Counted from the first letter of the stretch, positions 1-10,464 are shown. The stretch: 64,000 nt of DNA from AP-15 sp963795485 (GCA_963795485.1 CAWCIL010000039.1:186001-250000), one strand, 5' to 3'. Numbers and translations: made by a program. The notes: generated by a model not told the origin, from the sequence alone.

Positions 1-2
1 TC

Positions 3-1169
3 GCGGCTGCGCCCGCGGCAGCGAAAACGAGGGCCAAGGCGAAGGCCATGGCCGCGATCCCGGCGGCGGCCGCACCGGTCGCATCCGGCGCGCCGGTCAT
101 CGGCATCGACACGCAGGCGATTCACGCGATCATCGTCGAGGTCGAAACCGGTGCCGTACTGCTCGACAAGGCCGCCGACCAGCCGTTCCCGCCGGCCTCG
201 CTCGACAAGCTGATGACCGCCTATGTGGTCTTCGACATGCTGAAAAAGGGCCAGGCCAAGCTCACCGACGAGCTGCCGGTCAGCGAGGAGGCGTGGCGGC
301 TCGGCGGCTCCAAAATGTTTTTGCCGCTGGGCGCCAAGGTATCGATCGACGATCTGGTGCACGGCATGATCATCCAGTCGGGCAACGACGCCTGCCTGGT
401 GCTCGCCGAAGGGCTGGCCGGCAGCCAGCAGGCCTTTGTCGATCTGATGAACAAAACCGCCAAGGAGATCGGGCTGAAAAACAGCCACTTCGCCAACGTC
501 ACCGGCCTGCCCGACCCGAATGGGTGGGTGACGGCGCGCGACCTTGCGACGCTGGCGATGCGCACGATCAGGGACTTTCCCGAATACTACAAAATCTATG
601 GCGAAAAGGAGTACGTCTTCAACAACATCAAGCAGGGCAACCGCAATCCGCTCTTGTACGATAATGACGGCGCGGACGGGCTGAAGACCGGGCATACCGA
701 GGAATTGGGGTACAGCGTGACCGGCTCGGTCAAGCGCGGCGACCGGCGCATCATCATCGTGCTGGGCGGGCTGCCGACGATGCGAGCGCGCGCGCAGGAG
801 AGCGAGAGGCTCGTCGACTGGGCCTTCCGCGAGTTCGACGACGCTCACCTGTTCACCGCCGGCGAGACGATCGAGGAGGCGCCGGTCTGGCTCGGCGCCA
901 ACGCGCGGGTGCCGCTCGCGGTCGGGCGGGATTTGGTGGTGACCCTGTCGCGCCAGGCGCGCGCCGGGATGAAGGTCACGCTCGAATACGACAGCCCGAT
1001 CCCGGCCCCGATCAAAAAGGGCGAGGCGGTCGGCAAGATCGATGTCACCGCCCCGGGCACGGCGCCGATCGAGATGCCGCTGATCGCCGGCGCCAAGGTT
1101 GACCGCATGGACGCGATCGGCCGGATCGCCACGCTCGCCGGCTATCTTGCCTGGGGCCAGCGGCACTGA
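3..1169 (+). CDS. D-alanyl-D-alanine carboxypeptidase (PBP5-like), 5' end outside window
   Basis: Penicillin-binding serine peptidase that trims the terminal D-Ala from peptidoglycan stem peptides in the periplasm. Counting from the ATG at 48, the three active-site motifs are in order and well spaced: SLDK (S51, K54), SGN (111-113) and KTG (213-215). A PBP5-type C-terminal beta domain follows from about residue 270 to the end. The frame is open without a stop from base 3 and the Ala/Lys-rich stretch before the ATG at 48 is not a signal peptide, so the true start and the signal sequence probably lie upstream of the window. The gene is intact otherwise and ends 32 bases before tmk, a common alphaproteobacterial arrangement. 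Confidence 0.93.
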   Translation, partial: AAAPAAAKTRAKAKAMAAIPAAAAPVASGAPVIGIDTQAIHAIIVEVETGAVLLDKAADQPFPPASLDKLMTAYVVFDMLKKGQAKLTDELPVSEEAWRLGGSKMFLPLGAKVSIDDLVHGMIIQSGNDACLVLAEGLAGSQQAFVDLMNKTAKEIGLKNSHFANVTGLPDPNGWVTARDLATLAMRTIRDFPEYYKIYGEKEYVFNNIKQGNRNPLLYDNDGADGLKTGHTEELGYSVTGSVKRGDRRIIIVLGGLPTMRARAQESERLVDWAFREFDDAHLFTAGETIEEAPVWLGANARVPLAVGRDLVVTLSRQARAGMKVTLEYDSPIPAPIKKGEAVGKIDVTAPGTAPIEMPLIAGAKVDRMDAIGRIATLAGYLAWGQRH

Positions 1170-1201
1170 CCAGCGGCACCGACCAACGGCACTGAAAAAC
1201 G

Positions 1202-1858
1202 ATGCCGCGCGGCCGCTTCATCACTTTCGAAGGCGGCGAGGGGGCTGGCAAATCGACCCAGGCGCCGCTGCTCGTCGCGGCACTCGAACGCGGTGGAATC
1301 GCCGCGCTGGCGACGCGCGAGCCGGGCGGGTCGGAGGGCGCCGAGGCGATCCGTCAATTGCTGCTCGAAGGCGAGAGCGCCCGGTGGGACGCGCCGCAGG
1401 AGGCATTGCTGCTGGTGGCGGCGCGGCGCGACCATGTCGCCCGGCTGATCGAGCCGGCGCTGGCTCGCGGACTGTGGGTCGTGTGCGACCGCTTTGCCGA
1501 TTCGACGCTCGCTTATCAGGGCTACGGCAGAGGTCTGCCGCTCGCGGACATTGACATGCTGCATCGTTTTGCGCTCGGCGGTTTCGCCCCGGACCTGACC
1601 CTGATCCTCGATCTTCCGGTCGCGGTCGGGCATGGCCGCGCCGCCGCCCGACCGGCCGTCGCCGACCGCTTCGAGCGCCTCGACCCGGCCTTTCACGACC
1701 GGCTGCGCCAGGGCTTTCGCGAAATCGCCGCCGCCGACCCCGGCCGCTGCGTGCTGATCGACGCCGCGGGCGAACCGGCAGCGGTGCACCGTGCGATCCT
1801 CGACGCGGTGACGCAGCGGCTGGGCGTGGCCTTTGCCGCGCCGGTCATAAATGACTGA
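1202..1858 (+). CDS. tmk: Thymidylate kinase
   Basis: Phosphorylates dTMP to dTDP in the cytoplasm. The P-loop GGEGAGKST is at residues 11-19, and the DRF motif followed by a YQGYGRG-type stretch, which shapes the dTMP site, is near residue 97. Length 218 aa is normal for the family (about 205-215). The frame is intact. It sits between the carboxypeptidase and holB, as in many Alphaproteobacteria. No strong ribosome-binding site is visible ahead of the ATG; the start was chosen because it places the P-loop at the usual distance from the N-terminus. Confidence 0.95.
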   Translation: MPRGRFITFEGGEGAGKSTQAPLLVAALERGGIAALATREPGGSEGAEAIRQLLLEGESARWDAPQEALLLVAARRDHVARLIEPALARGLWVVCDRFADSTLAYQGYGRGLPLADIDMLHRFALGGFAPDLTLILDLPVAVGHGRAAARPAVADRFERLDPAFHDRLRQGFREIAAADPGRCVLIDAAGEPAAVHRAILDAVTQRLGVAFAAPVIND

Positions 1859-1882
1859 CAGGGTTGCCTCTATCCGGTTTCA

Positions 1883-3039
1883 ATGGGCGATGAGCGGGTG
1901 CCGCTGATGGCCCGCGTTAGCGATGCGACGGCTGAGGGGGAGAGCGTCGCACCGCCGCCGCGGGCAAACCCCGATCTCGTCGGCCACGAGAGCGTCGAGC
2001 GCGAGCTCGAACGGCTCTACCGCACCGGACGGCTGCCGCATGCGGTCCTGCTGGGCGGCCCGCGCGGCATCGGCAAGGCGACCCTCGCGTTTCGCTTCGC
2101 CCGCTTCGTGCTGGCCCAAGCCGAGACCGCCGCGGGTGCGAACTTGTTCGCCAGCGGGACGGCCGGGCTTGCGGTCGATCCGCACAACCCGGTGTTTCGC
2201 CGGGTGGCGGCCGGCGGTCACGCCGATCTGTTGACCGTCGAACGCGCCTGGGACCCGCGGCGCAAGCGGCTGCGCGGCGAGATCGTGGTCGAGGATGCGC
2301 GCGAGATCGTCGGCTTTTTTCGGTTGACGGCGGCGGAGGAGGGGTGGCGCATCGTCATCATCGACGGCGCCGAGGAGATGAACCGGAACGCCGCGAATGC
2401 GGTGCTTAAAGATCCTCGAAGAGCCGCCCGACCGGGCATTGCTGCTGCTGGTCAGCCACAACCCGGGGCGGCTGCTGCCGACGATCCGCTCGCGCTGCCG
2501 GCGGCTGATGCTCGCCCCGTTGCCGCTGGCGGAAGCGACCCGGCTGATCCGGCAATACCGCCCACAGCTCGACGAAGCCGAGGCCGCGGCGCTCGCCGCG
2601 CTGTGCGGCGGCAGCATCGGGCGCGCGCTCGGGCTCGCCGATGGCGGTGGCCTCGCTCTCTATCGTTCGCTGCTCGATGTGTTGTCGGCGACCCAGTGGA
2701 GCGATCCCGGCCGGCTGCACGGCTTTGCCGACCGGCTCGCCCGCGGCGATGCGGAAGATGCTTATCGCGCGACCGAGGAATTGCTGTCGCAGTTTCTCGC
2801 CCGGATCGCAGCGGCCGCGCTCAGCGGAAAGAGCGGCTCCGAGGAAAACCTGGACGACGAGATCGTCGCCGGCGAGCGGGCGGCGATGCGGACCCTGTCG
2901 GCCGGCGCCGGTCCGGCGAGCTGGGCCGACCTGCACGCCAAGATCGCCGAGCGATTTTGCCGCCGCCGACGCGCTCAACCTCGACCGCAAGCAGACGCTG
3001 CTCGGCGCGTTCTTTGCCATCACAGAGACGGCGCGCTAG
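1883..3039 (+). CDS. holB: DNA polymerase III subunit delta' (two apparent frameshifts)
   Basis: Clamp-loader subunit. The N-terminal AAA+ module starts around residue 30 with a degenerate P-loop, GPRGIGKAT, which is usual for delta'. A sensor-like SRCRRL segment and a helical C-terminal domain ending in LLGAFFAITETAR follow. The reading frame moves near 2408 in an AAA run (needed to give NAVLKILEEPP) and near 2957 in a TTTT run (needed to give AERFAAADALNLD). Both sites are homopolymers with one base too many. The ATG at 1907 is an alternative start. Because holB is essential and flanked by tmk and metG in the usual order, I read it as a working gene with sequence errors. Confidence 0.88.
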
Positions 3040-3109
3040 AACCGGCTCAGCCGCTCGATGGCTGGATCGCGAGCGGTCCCGGCCCATATCTGGGCTTTGG
3101 AGAGGATCA

Positions 3110-4663
3110 ATGAGCGCGCAGCGGCCCTTTTTCGTCACGACGCCGATCTATTACGTCAACGACCTGCCGCATCTCGGCCATGCCTATACCACGGTGGCCT
3201 GCGACGCGCTGGCGCGCTTCATGCGGCTCGACGGGCGCCGCGTCAAATTCCTGACCGGCACCGACGAGCACGGCCAGAAGGTCGAGCAAGTCGGCGCGCG
3301 GCGGCCGGGGTCTCGCCGCAGGAGTTCTGCCGACCGCGTGTCGCGAGAAGTTCCGCGAATGACGCGGCTGATGAACATCTCGCAACGACGAATTCATCCG
3401 CACCACCGAGCCGCGCCACACGCGCGCGTGCCAGGCGCTGTGGCAGGAGCTGCGAGACGCCGCGGCGAGATCTATCTCGGCAGCTTTGCCGGCTGGTATT
3501 CGGTGCGCGACGAGGCCTTCTACGACGAGAGCGAGCTGGTCGACGGCAACGCGCGCCGACCGGCGCCGAGGTCGAATGGGTCGAGGAGGAGAATTATTTC
3601 TTCCGCCTGTCGGCTTGGCAGGACCGGCTGCTCGCCTATTACGAGGCGCAATCCCGACTCGGTCGCGCCGCGCGGCCGCCGCAACGAGGTGATCAGCTTC
3701 GTCAAGGGCGGGCTCAAGGACCTGTCGATCTCGCGCACCAGCTTCACCTGGGGCATTCCGGTGCCGGGCAATCCCGAGCACGTCATGTATGTGTGGCTCG
3801 ACGCGCTGACCAACTACATCACCGCCGCTCGGCTATCCCGACGGCGACAATGCGCGTTCTCAACGTCTTTGGCCCGCCGATCTTCATATGGTCGGTAAGG
3901 ACATCGTGCGCTTCCACTGCGGTCTATTGGCCGGCCTTTCTGATGGCCGCCGGGCTGGCGCCGCCGCGCCGCGTCTTCGCCCATGGCTGGTGGACCGTCG
4001 AGGGCGAGAAGATGTCGAAATCGCTCGGCAACTTCATCCCGCCGCAAGCAGCTGGTCGACACCTACGGCGTCGATCCGGTGCGCTATTTCATGCTGCGCG
4101 AGCTGCCGTTCGGCAGCGACGGCGATTTCTCGCACCGCGCCGTGGTGGACCGGCATCAACGGCGACCTCGCCAACGATCTCGGCAATCTGGCGCAGCGCG
4201 TGCTGGTCATGATCAACCGCGATTGCGCCGCGCATCGTGCCCGAGCCCGGCCCGCTCGCCAGCTGCCGACCAGGCGCTTGCTCGGCTGCCGCAAGCGCTC
4301 TCTTGCGAATGGTGCGCAACCACATGGCAGAGCAGGCGTTTCATCTGCGCGCTCGAAGCCATCTGGCAGGTCGTCGCCGAAGCCAACCGCTATGTCGACG
4401 AGCAGGCGCCGTGGGTGCTGCGGCGCAGCCGATCCGGCGCGGATGGGGACCGTGCTCTATACCCTCGCCGAGACGATCCGTCATCTTGCGATTCTGGTGC
4501 AACCCTTTGTTCCCGATGCCGCGGCGAAGCTTCTCGACCAGCTTGGCGGTGCCGGCCGCGTCGCGCGATTTTGCCGCGCTTGGCGACGCCGCTCGTCGCC
4601 GGGACACGATTGCCGAAGCCGTCAGGCGTCTTCCCGCGCTTCGTCGAAGCGCCGGCAGCGTGA
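3110..4663 (+). CDS. metG: Methionyl-tRNA synthetase (many apparent frameshifts)
   Basis: Class I synthetase charging tRNA-Met. It begins TTPIYYVNDLPHLGHAYTT, where HLGH is the HIGH signature, and later carries GEKMSKSLGNF, the KMSKS loop. Both lie at normal positions for a protein of about 515 aa. The C-terminus LPKPSGVFPRFV is typical of the short alphaproteobacterial form without the dimerisation domain. To join the conserved blocks the frame must change at least fifteen times between about 3295 and 4590, nearly always by one apparent extra C or G. This is the densest cluster of shifts in the window. An essential gene cannot be this damaged, so error is the simplest reading. Confidence 0.9.
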
Positions 4664-4695
4664 GCGGCCTGATGAGTGGGGCGGGTAGGGCGGCG

Positions 4696-5475
4696 ATGCT
4701 GGTCGACAGCCATTGCCATCTCGACTTTCCCGATTTCGCGGCGGAACGCGAGGCGGTCATCGCCCGCGCGCGCGGCGGCCGGGGTCGGCACGATGCTGAC
4801 GATCGGGACCCAGCTCGACCAGTTCGCGGGGGTCCGCGCGATCGCCGAGGGCGACCCGGCGATCTGGTGCTCGGTCGGCGCCCATCCGCACGAGGCGGCC
4901 GACCATGCGACATTGCTCGCCCGATCAGCTGGCGGCGCTCGCGGCGCATCCCAAGGTCGTCGGCATCGGCGAGACCGGGCTCGATTTCCATTACGATCTG
5001 AGCCCGCGCGACATCCAGGAGCGGGTGTTCCGCGCCCATATCGCGGCCTCGCGCGCGACCGGGTTGCCGCTGATCATCCATGCCCGCGAAGCCGACGCCG
5101 AGATCGCCGCGCATTCTTGACGAAGAACAGCCGCCGCCCGGCGTAATCCATTGTTTTTCCAGCGGCCGGGAGCTTGGCCGAAGCGGCGCTGGCGCTCGGC
5201 TTCTACATCTCGATCTCGGGCATCGTGACCTTCAAGAACGCCGAGGACCTGCGCGCGATCGTGCGCGACCTGCCGCTCGACCGGCTGCTGGTCGAGACCG
5301 ACAGCCCCTATCTCGCGCCGGTGCCGTATCGCGGCAAGCGCAACGAGCCGGCCTTTGTCGCGGCGACGGCGGCGGCGTCGCGGCGCTCAAGGGCATCGCG
5401 CCCGAACGCCTGGCCGAGGCGACCACCGCGAATTTCTTTCGCCTGTTCGCCAAGGCGGTTCCGCCGTCCCGATGA
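4696..5475 (+). CDS. tatD: TatD family metal-dependent DNase (apparent frameshifts)
   Basis: TIM-barrel metallohydrolase of the YcfH/TatD family, acting as a 3'-5' exonuclease or D-aminoacyl-tRNA deacylase-type enzyme. The metal-binding DSHCHLDFPDF opens the protein, followed by SVGAHPHEA, IGETGLDFHYD, LIIHAREAD, VIHCFSSG and the terminal VETDSPYLAPVPYRGKRNEP. All family blocks are present in order. They are spread over three frames, with switches near 4775, 4922, 5117, 5172 and 5372. The ATG at 4696 is chosen because it puts the HxH metal site at residues 6-8. The gene follows metG by 32 bases and its stop overlaps the start of the next gene as ATGA. Confidence 0.88.
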
Positions 5476-6248
5476 AAGTGACGATGCTCGGCTGCGGTCC
5501 ATCGACCGGGGTGCCGGCGCATCGGCCCGGAATGGGGACGCTGCGATCCCGCCGATCCGCGCAACCGGCGCCGCCGCGCTTCGGTGCTGGTCGAAATCGG
5601 GCCGGTCGCGATCCTGATCGACACCTCGCCCGATCTGCGCGAGCAGCTGGTCGACGCGCGGGTGCAGCGGCTCGACGCGGTGCTGATGACCCACGCCCAT
5701 GCCGACCACCTGCACGGCATCGACGACATCCGCGCAGCTGAACCGGCTGATGCGCGCGGCGATCCCGCTCTGGGCCGACGCCAAGACGCTGGCCGAGATC
5801 CGCCGCCGCTTCGGCTACGTGTTCGAGCCGCCGGCGGAGCCGGGACGATACTACAAGCCGTGCCTGACGCCGCACGAGATCACCGGCCCGTTCGCGATCG
5901 CGGACCATCGGGTCGCGCCGTTCGCACAGGATCACGGGTTCAGCACGACGCTGGGTTTTCGCATCGGGCCGATGGCCTATTCGACCGATGTGACCGAGCT
6001 CGACGACGACGGCCTTTGCCGCGCTCGCCGGCGTCGAGCTGTGGATCGTCGACTGCCTGCGCCGCGCGCCGCATCCGACCCACAGCCATCTCGACAAGAC
6101 GCTCGCCTGGATCGCGCGGGTGCGCCCGCGCCGCGCCGTCCTGACCCATATGGAGCAGAGCCTCGACTATCGCGAGCTCAGCGCCGAGCTGCCGGCCGGC
6201 GTCGAGCCCGGCCAGGACGGCCTCGTCATCGAGCTGCCGGACCCGTGA
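5472..6248 (+). CDS. MBL-fold metallohydrolase, PhnP-like (apparent frameshifts)
   Basis: Metallo-beta-lactamase fold hydrolase of the PhnP/cyclic-phosphodiesterase type. The start MKVTMLGCGPSTGVP is characteristic, and the zinc motif HAHADHLHGID (HxHxDH) is clear. Further conserved pieces are AYSTDVTEL, ELWIVDCLRR and AVLTHMEQSLDY. Frames switch near 5518, 5734 and 6012. The ATG overlaps the tatD stop by four bases, so the two are probably translationally coupled. The tatD-MBL pair behind metG is conserved in Alphaproteobacteria. The substrate cannot be read from sequence. Confidence 0.85.
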
Positions 6249-6952
6249 TCCGGGCGGCAGAGCCAGAAATAGAAGCGAACGGATCAACCTGCCGGATCGG
6301 CGACGCCCGTAGATTTGCCGACCGATCAAGCCCCGAGCCCCTCAAGCAAGGGCCTAAGTAAGTCCGCATCGGGCCGCCAGCGTAAGATGTCGGGGAGGAA
6401 GTCCGAAGATTCGCAGAGAAGCTGAACAAATCGGCTTTGGCGGCGAGCATCGTCGGGACCGCCCTCATGCCGCCTGAAGCTGAGACAAGTGTTTAAGCTA
6501 ATCGAAAAATGATGGGTGATAAGATTTTTTTCGAACCCGGTTGTCGAGGTCGTCGGAAAGCTTTACACTCGTTGATGCTCCAACCGGCTTTGTTGCTGGC
6601 CTTCTATCCCGGATGCGGACGTCCCCCACTTCGGGGCGAAGATCCGCAGGACGCAGAGGAAGCCGACTTTGGAACCTCAAGCTGTTTACCCCCAAAAATC
6701 CACGACAGGTGAGCGCGTTGCGGGCGCCGGCCAGCTGCATCCGAAGACGACCCGGCGGCGTCTCGGGGCATTCCAATGTGCCCGCAGAACTGTGGAGATC
6801 CTGTAAAAAATCCCGACACTCGGACCCCCCTTATCATGGCGGTGCGGACCATAAATTACTGAAACAACACAGAAAAATCCTCCTGGCGCGACATTTGCTG
6901 ACCTTAATTTCCGCACCGTCCGGCGGATCATCGTGAACCGAGGAGGAAGAGG
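6249..6952. other. Intergenic stretch without a supported gene
   Basis: About 700 bases between the MBL hydrolase and the PEP-CTERM gene. Base composition is visibly less GC-rich than the flanks from about 6480 on. Short open frames exist on both strands, but none shows a recognisable domain or a convincing ribosome-binding site. The last part, just before 6953, should contain the promoter and leader of the PEP-CTERM gene; a strong purine-rich ribosome-binding site (gaggaggaagagg) ends right at the ATG. Confidence 0.5.
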
Positions 6953-7576
6953 ATGGATATCGGTTTGAGACAGGGATCCGCTCGCCGGCACGATGCTGGC
7001 CGGCGCCAGGCGGATTTCGGACGGCCGGATCGACGCCGGCTGCGGCGGCGTGTGCCCGGCCGTCGGCAACGATACCCTCGGCTGCGCGTCGTCATCACGC
7101 TGAACCCGAACATGACGGGCTCGATTGCGAACGGGCCGGCTTCGGGCCAGGTACCTATGACGGCATCGAGGACACTTTGGTCGGCGTGGTCAACAATTCG
7201 GGCCACACCATCGCCGCGATCACCCTCAACGGCGGCGCGAACGCCATCTTCGGGTTCGATGGACGGCCTCGAAACCTATATCAATCCGCCAACTGGCGGA
7301 GCCACCGGCTATGAGGGCGCGGATTCGGCGATCGGCAGCTTCAATGTGAACGGCCCGCTGAATTCCTTCAGCAACATCGTTGGCAACGTTGGCAACCTGA
7401 ACTTCGCCCCCGGATTGGTCAATGGCGGCAGCGCGTTCTTCTCGCTCGAGGAACCGCTGACTGCGGCGAGCTTCACGGTAGTGGTGACACCAACCCCGGA
7501 GCAAGCGACCTTGTCGATCCTCGGGGTTGCTTTAGCCGGCTTCGGTATGATGCGTCGGCGTCGTAAACCAACCTGA
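6953..7576 (+). CDS. PEP-CTERM sorting domain protein (apparent frameshifts)
   Basis: The C-terminus has the full PEP-CTERM tripartite signal: TPTPEQATL, then a hydrophobic helix (ILGVALAGFGMM), then the basic RRRRK end. In known systems an exosortase cleaves at this motif and sends the protein to the surface or exopolysaccharide matrix. The body contains TYDGIEDTLVGVVNNSG and AIFGFD, blocks that recur in a family of PEP-CTERM proteins. These blocks and the N-terminal GAGGVCPAVG-like region are in different frames, with switches near 6975, 7080-7145 and 7262. No clear signal peptide is seen at the annotated ATG, so the N-terminus is the least certain part. No exosortase gene is in this window. 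Confidence 0.75.
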   Translation: MDIGLRQGSARRHDAGRRQADFGRPDRRRLRRRVPGRRQRYPRLRVVITLNPNMTGSIANGPASGQVPMTASRTLWSAWSTIRATPSPRSPSTAARTPSSGSMDGLETYINPPTGGATGYEGADSAIGSFNVNGPLNSFSNIVGNVGNLNFAPGLVNGGSAFFSLEEPLTAASFTVVVTPTPEQATLSILGVALAGFGMMRRRRKPT

Positions 7577-7642
7577 TAAGCGACCCTTCGCCAGGCTGTG
7601 AAAAGCCCCGTCCACGGACCCTTGTGCATGCGGGTAATTTTC

Positions 7643-7658
7643 CATAATATATATTATG
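7643..7658. repeat. 16-bp perfect AT palindrome
   Basis: cataatatatattatg reads the same on both strands. It lies 67 bases after the PEP-CTERM stop and just before a decayed gene, in otherwise GC-rich DNA. It could be an operator or only an AT-rich accident; no second copy was noticed. Confidence 0.4.
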
Positions 7659-7689
7659 CGACATTGACTGTACGTGGAGGCCGGCCGTT

Positions 7690-8045
7690 TCGAGACGAAG
7701 ATCTGATCCTCTCCCGATCTGATGCGCCTGCTCGCGGCGATTTGCAAATTGCGGTTGCCGCAGTGGCGGCGCGTCGTCGGCTGCCTGTACCAGACGGTCT
7801 GCAATGTTCTGACCGGCCGCCCATCGCGAACCGGCATCAAGGATCACGACCTGATCTATTTCGACGATCCTGATCTGTCCTGGGCGGCCGAGGACAGAAT
7901 CACCTGCCGGGTCGGCGTCTCGACCAGTTCGATTTATGGCGCCGTTCGGCCTCGACGCTCTGTTGCGATGGTAATCCGGCCAAACTCCGCGCTCGGCAAC
8001 GCCGCCCCGCATACGCGCAAGGCACGGCGCGCCCAAGCCATCTGA
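7690..8045 (+). pseudogene. Remnant of a nucleotidyltransferase-family gene (PF06042/DUF925-like)
   Basis: Residues from about 7722 match the family pattern: LPQW, then TGIKDHDLIYFDD and DLSWAAED. Near the end come APFGLD and MVIRPN with KARRAQAI, which belong to the family C-terminus. The roughly 80 residues that should lie between are missing and the pieces are in different frames, so unlike most broken genes here this one has lost real content. The protein ends at 8045. Family assignment is from memory of the motif pattern and is moderately sure. Confidence 0.55.
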
Positions 8046-8095
8046 CCGGAGCTGACCTTCACCCCGTGGGGCCTGGCTAATTCGCCGAAACGGAT

Positions 8096-8956
8096 TCAGC
8101 GGTAAGTCAGGCACCAGCCGGGCGCGCGCAGCCAGCACTGCTCGGCCGGCAGGTCGTCGCGGCGGTAAAGCCGGGTCACCTCGCGCCAGCGCTCCACGGT
8201 GAATGCCGCCGACAAGGCCAGCTCCGATTCAGGGTCGCGCCCGCCTTCGCAGGAGAAGATCGCGACCGGCGGAAAGCCACCGGGCAAGGAATTCACCGCC
8301 GCGCCGCTCGATGCGGAATACCGCACCGCGGCGAATATCGCCGTTGGGAAGGGCCGTCGCGGTCAGCGGCAGAACCAGCCGGCCACCCTCTTTGAGCCCG
8401 TCGAGCCACGATGCCGCGGGATGCGTGGCGCCGGCATTGACATAGATCACATCGGCCGGATCGAACGGAACCAGCGTGCCATCGCCCTGCACGACCCGAA
8501 CGTTCGGCTCATGCGAGAAATTGGCCGCGGCGCGCTTGGCGAGCCCCGGATCGAATTCGATCGCTGTCATCGTCCCCGAGGGTCGAACGAGTTCCGCCAT
8601 GATCGCCGTGTAATAGCCGACCCCGGCGCCGACATGGACGATGTGCTCGCCTGGCTGCGGCGCCGCGCTGGCGATCAGCGCGGCATGAAGGGACGGCTGG
8701 CCGTTGTTGAGATGACGCTCGGGAAGGATCCCGATCACATCGTTGGTGTAGAGGTAGACCGGGTCGGCGCTCGGGGTCGTTACATAGTCGGGGCTGGCCC
8801 CGCGCCAGCGCAGGATCGGCCACGGACCGGGGCCGAGAAAATGCTCGCGCCTGACAGCGGCAAAGGCCGCCTCGACGCGGGCATCGGCGACCCGGCCGCC
8901 GCCATGACCTGCTTCGCGTAGGCGCGGCGGACGATCTCCAGCTCTCCCGGCTCCAC
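8096..8956 (-). CDS. PCMT-like SAM-dependent methyltransferase (apparent frameshifts)
   Basis: Rossmann-fold methyltransferase related to protein-L-isoaspartate O-methyltransferase. The family features are an N-terminal VRREHFLGPGPW stretch, RHLNNGQPSLHAALI, the SAM loop HVGAGVGYYTA, and the acidic AIEFDPGLA. In true Pcm the motif after the substrate loop is more conserved, so this is a paralogue of unknown substrate. A genuine pcm lies at 44912. Frame switches are needed near 8275 and 8890. The GTG at 8956 is the best start; the TGA is at 8096-8098. Confidence 0.75.
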
Positions 8957-9016
8957 CCGCTATCGCCTCCGCAATCGACGGCCTATGTTGGCTGCGGCAT
9001 CATAGCACAGGAGAGG

Positions 9017-9462
9017 GTGGTGGATCTGCCGCCCGGACTTCGGCTGAGCTTCGAGGATCAACCGTCCTGGGCCGACCGCGAATGCTCGATAATGCGCTCG
9101 GCGAATACAACGCACCGTTTCTGCGCGAACCCCGGCTACAGCTATTTCGGGATTTTCGTGCGCGACGACAACGGAGCGATCCGGGCCGGTCTGATCGGCA
9201 ACTGCTATGCCGGCTGGCTGTTTGTCGACGAGCTTTGGATACATGCCGAGTTGCGCCGCAGGGGCTCGGGCGCGGGTTGCTGGCGCTCGCCGAGCAGCGG
9301 GCCGTCGCGTTCGGCTGCCATTCCGCCATGCTCGACACGTTCTCGTTCCAGGCGCCGGATTTTTATCGAAAGCTCGGCTACGAGGTATTCGGCACGCTCG
9401 ATTATCCGCCCGATCACCAGCGCTTTTTCCTCAAAAAGCGGCTGATCCCGGAGACCCGATGA
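9017..9462 (+). CDS. GNAT family N-acetyltransferase (apparent frameshifts)
   Basis: Small acetyl-CoA-dependent acyltransferase. The beta strands IRAGLIGNCYAGWLFVDELW lead into the acetyl-CoA loop ELRRRGLGRGLLALAE, which is only restored after a frame switch near 9270. The rest is FSFQAPDFYRKLGYEVFG, typical of the GNAT C-terminal fold. Other switches are near 9080 and 9130. Start is GTG at 9017 behind a gagag ribosome-binding site; GTG 9020 is in another frame. It is transcribed divergently from the methyltransferase and its stop overlaps the mazG start. Substrate unknown. Confidence 0.8.
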
Positions 9463-10269
9463 CTCGTCGCTCGACCGGCTGCTGGCGATCATGGCGCGGC
9501 TGCGCGACCCCGAGCGCGGCTGCCCGTGGGACCGCGAGCAGGATTTCGCGACGATCGCGCCCTATACGATCGAGGAGGCCTACGAGGTCGCCGACGCGAT
9601 CGCCCGCGGCGACATCGCGGCGTTGAAGGACGAGCTCGGCGATCTGTTGTTCCAGGTCGTGTTTCACGCCCGCATGGCCGAGGAGGCCGGCCATTTCGCC
9701 TTTGACGACGTCGCCGCGGCGATCGCCGACAAGATGGTGCGCCGCCACCCGCATGTGTTCGGCGACGCGCGAGATCGCCTCCGCCGCAGCGCAGACCGAG
9801 GCCTGGGAGGAGCACAAGGCCAAAGAGCGCCGTGCCCGCGCCGAGGCAGCCGGGCCCGCGCGAGCGTGCTCGACGGCGTGGCGCTGGCCCTCCCTGCCCT
9901 GCTGCGCGCGGCCAAGATCCAGGCGCGTGCAGCGCGGATCGGGTTCGACTGGGCCGAAGCGCGCCCGGTCGTCGCGAAGCTTGCCGAGGAGATCGCCGAG
10001 CTCGAAACCGAGCTGGAGGCCGCGCACGAACGGCGCCGCCGATCGGGCGCGGATCGAGGATGAAATGGGCGACATCCTGTTCGCCGCCGCCAACCTCGCG
10101 CGCAAGCTCGACCTCGACCCGGAAGCGGCCTTGCGCCGGGCCACCGCCAAATTCGAGCGCCGCTTTCGCGCGAGTCGAAGCGCTCGCCGCCGAGCGCGGC
10201 ATCGGCCCCGACCTCGATGCGCTCGAAATGCTGTGGCAGGAGGTCAAACGCGCCGAGCATGGCGGCTGA
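9459..10269 (+). CDS. mazG: Nucleoside triphosphate pyrophosphohydrolase (apparent frameshifts)
   Basis: MazG removes pyrophosphate from nucleoside triphosphates, cleaning aberrant NTPs in the cytoplasm. Both tandem MazG domains are visible: the first begins RLRDPERGCPWDREQ and carries EEAYEVADAI and the metal-binding EExxE-type helix DELGDLLFQVVFHARM; the second carries EEIAELETELEAA and EDEMGDILFAAANLARK. The C-terminus EMLWQEVKRAE is characteristic. Frames switch near 9465, 9768, 9855, 10030 and 10170. The ATG overlaps the preceding stop (ATGA), but a base seems missing just after it, so the exact first residues are uncertain. Confidence 0.88.
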
Positions 10270-10464
10270 TATAATTGCCCCAGCCGTCGCGGGGTAGAAT
10301 TGCAGCAGCCGCGGGGCGATCGCCGCCGCGGCCAGGGACCCCAATGGCGGGCTCGAAAAATGGACCTTCAAACGGCGGCCAGCGGATGCTCGATTACATT
10401 ATTGCCGAACGGGCTCTGCCTCAATTCGAGGCTCGCCTACCGCGTCCAACGGACCGGGACGGAC

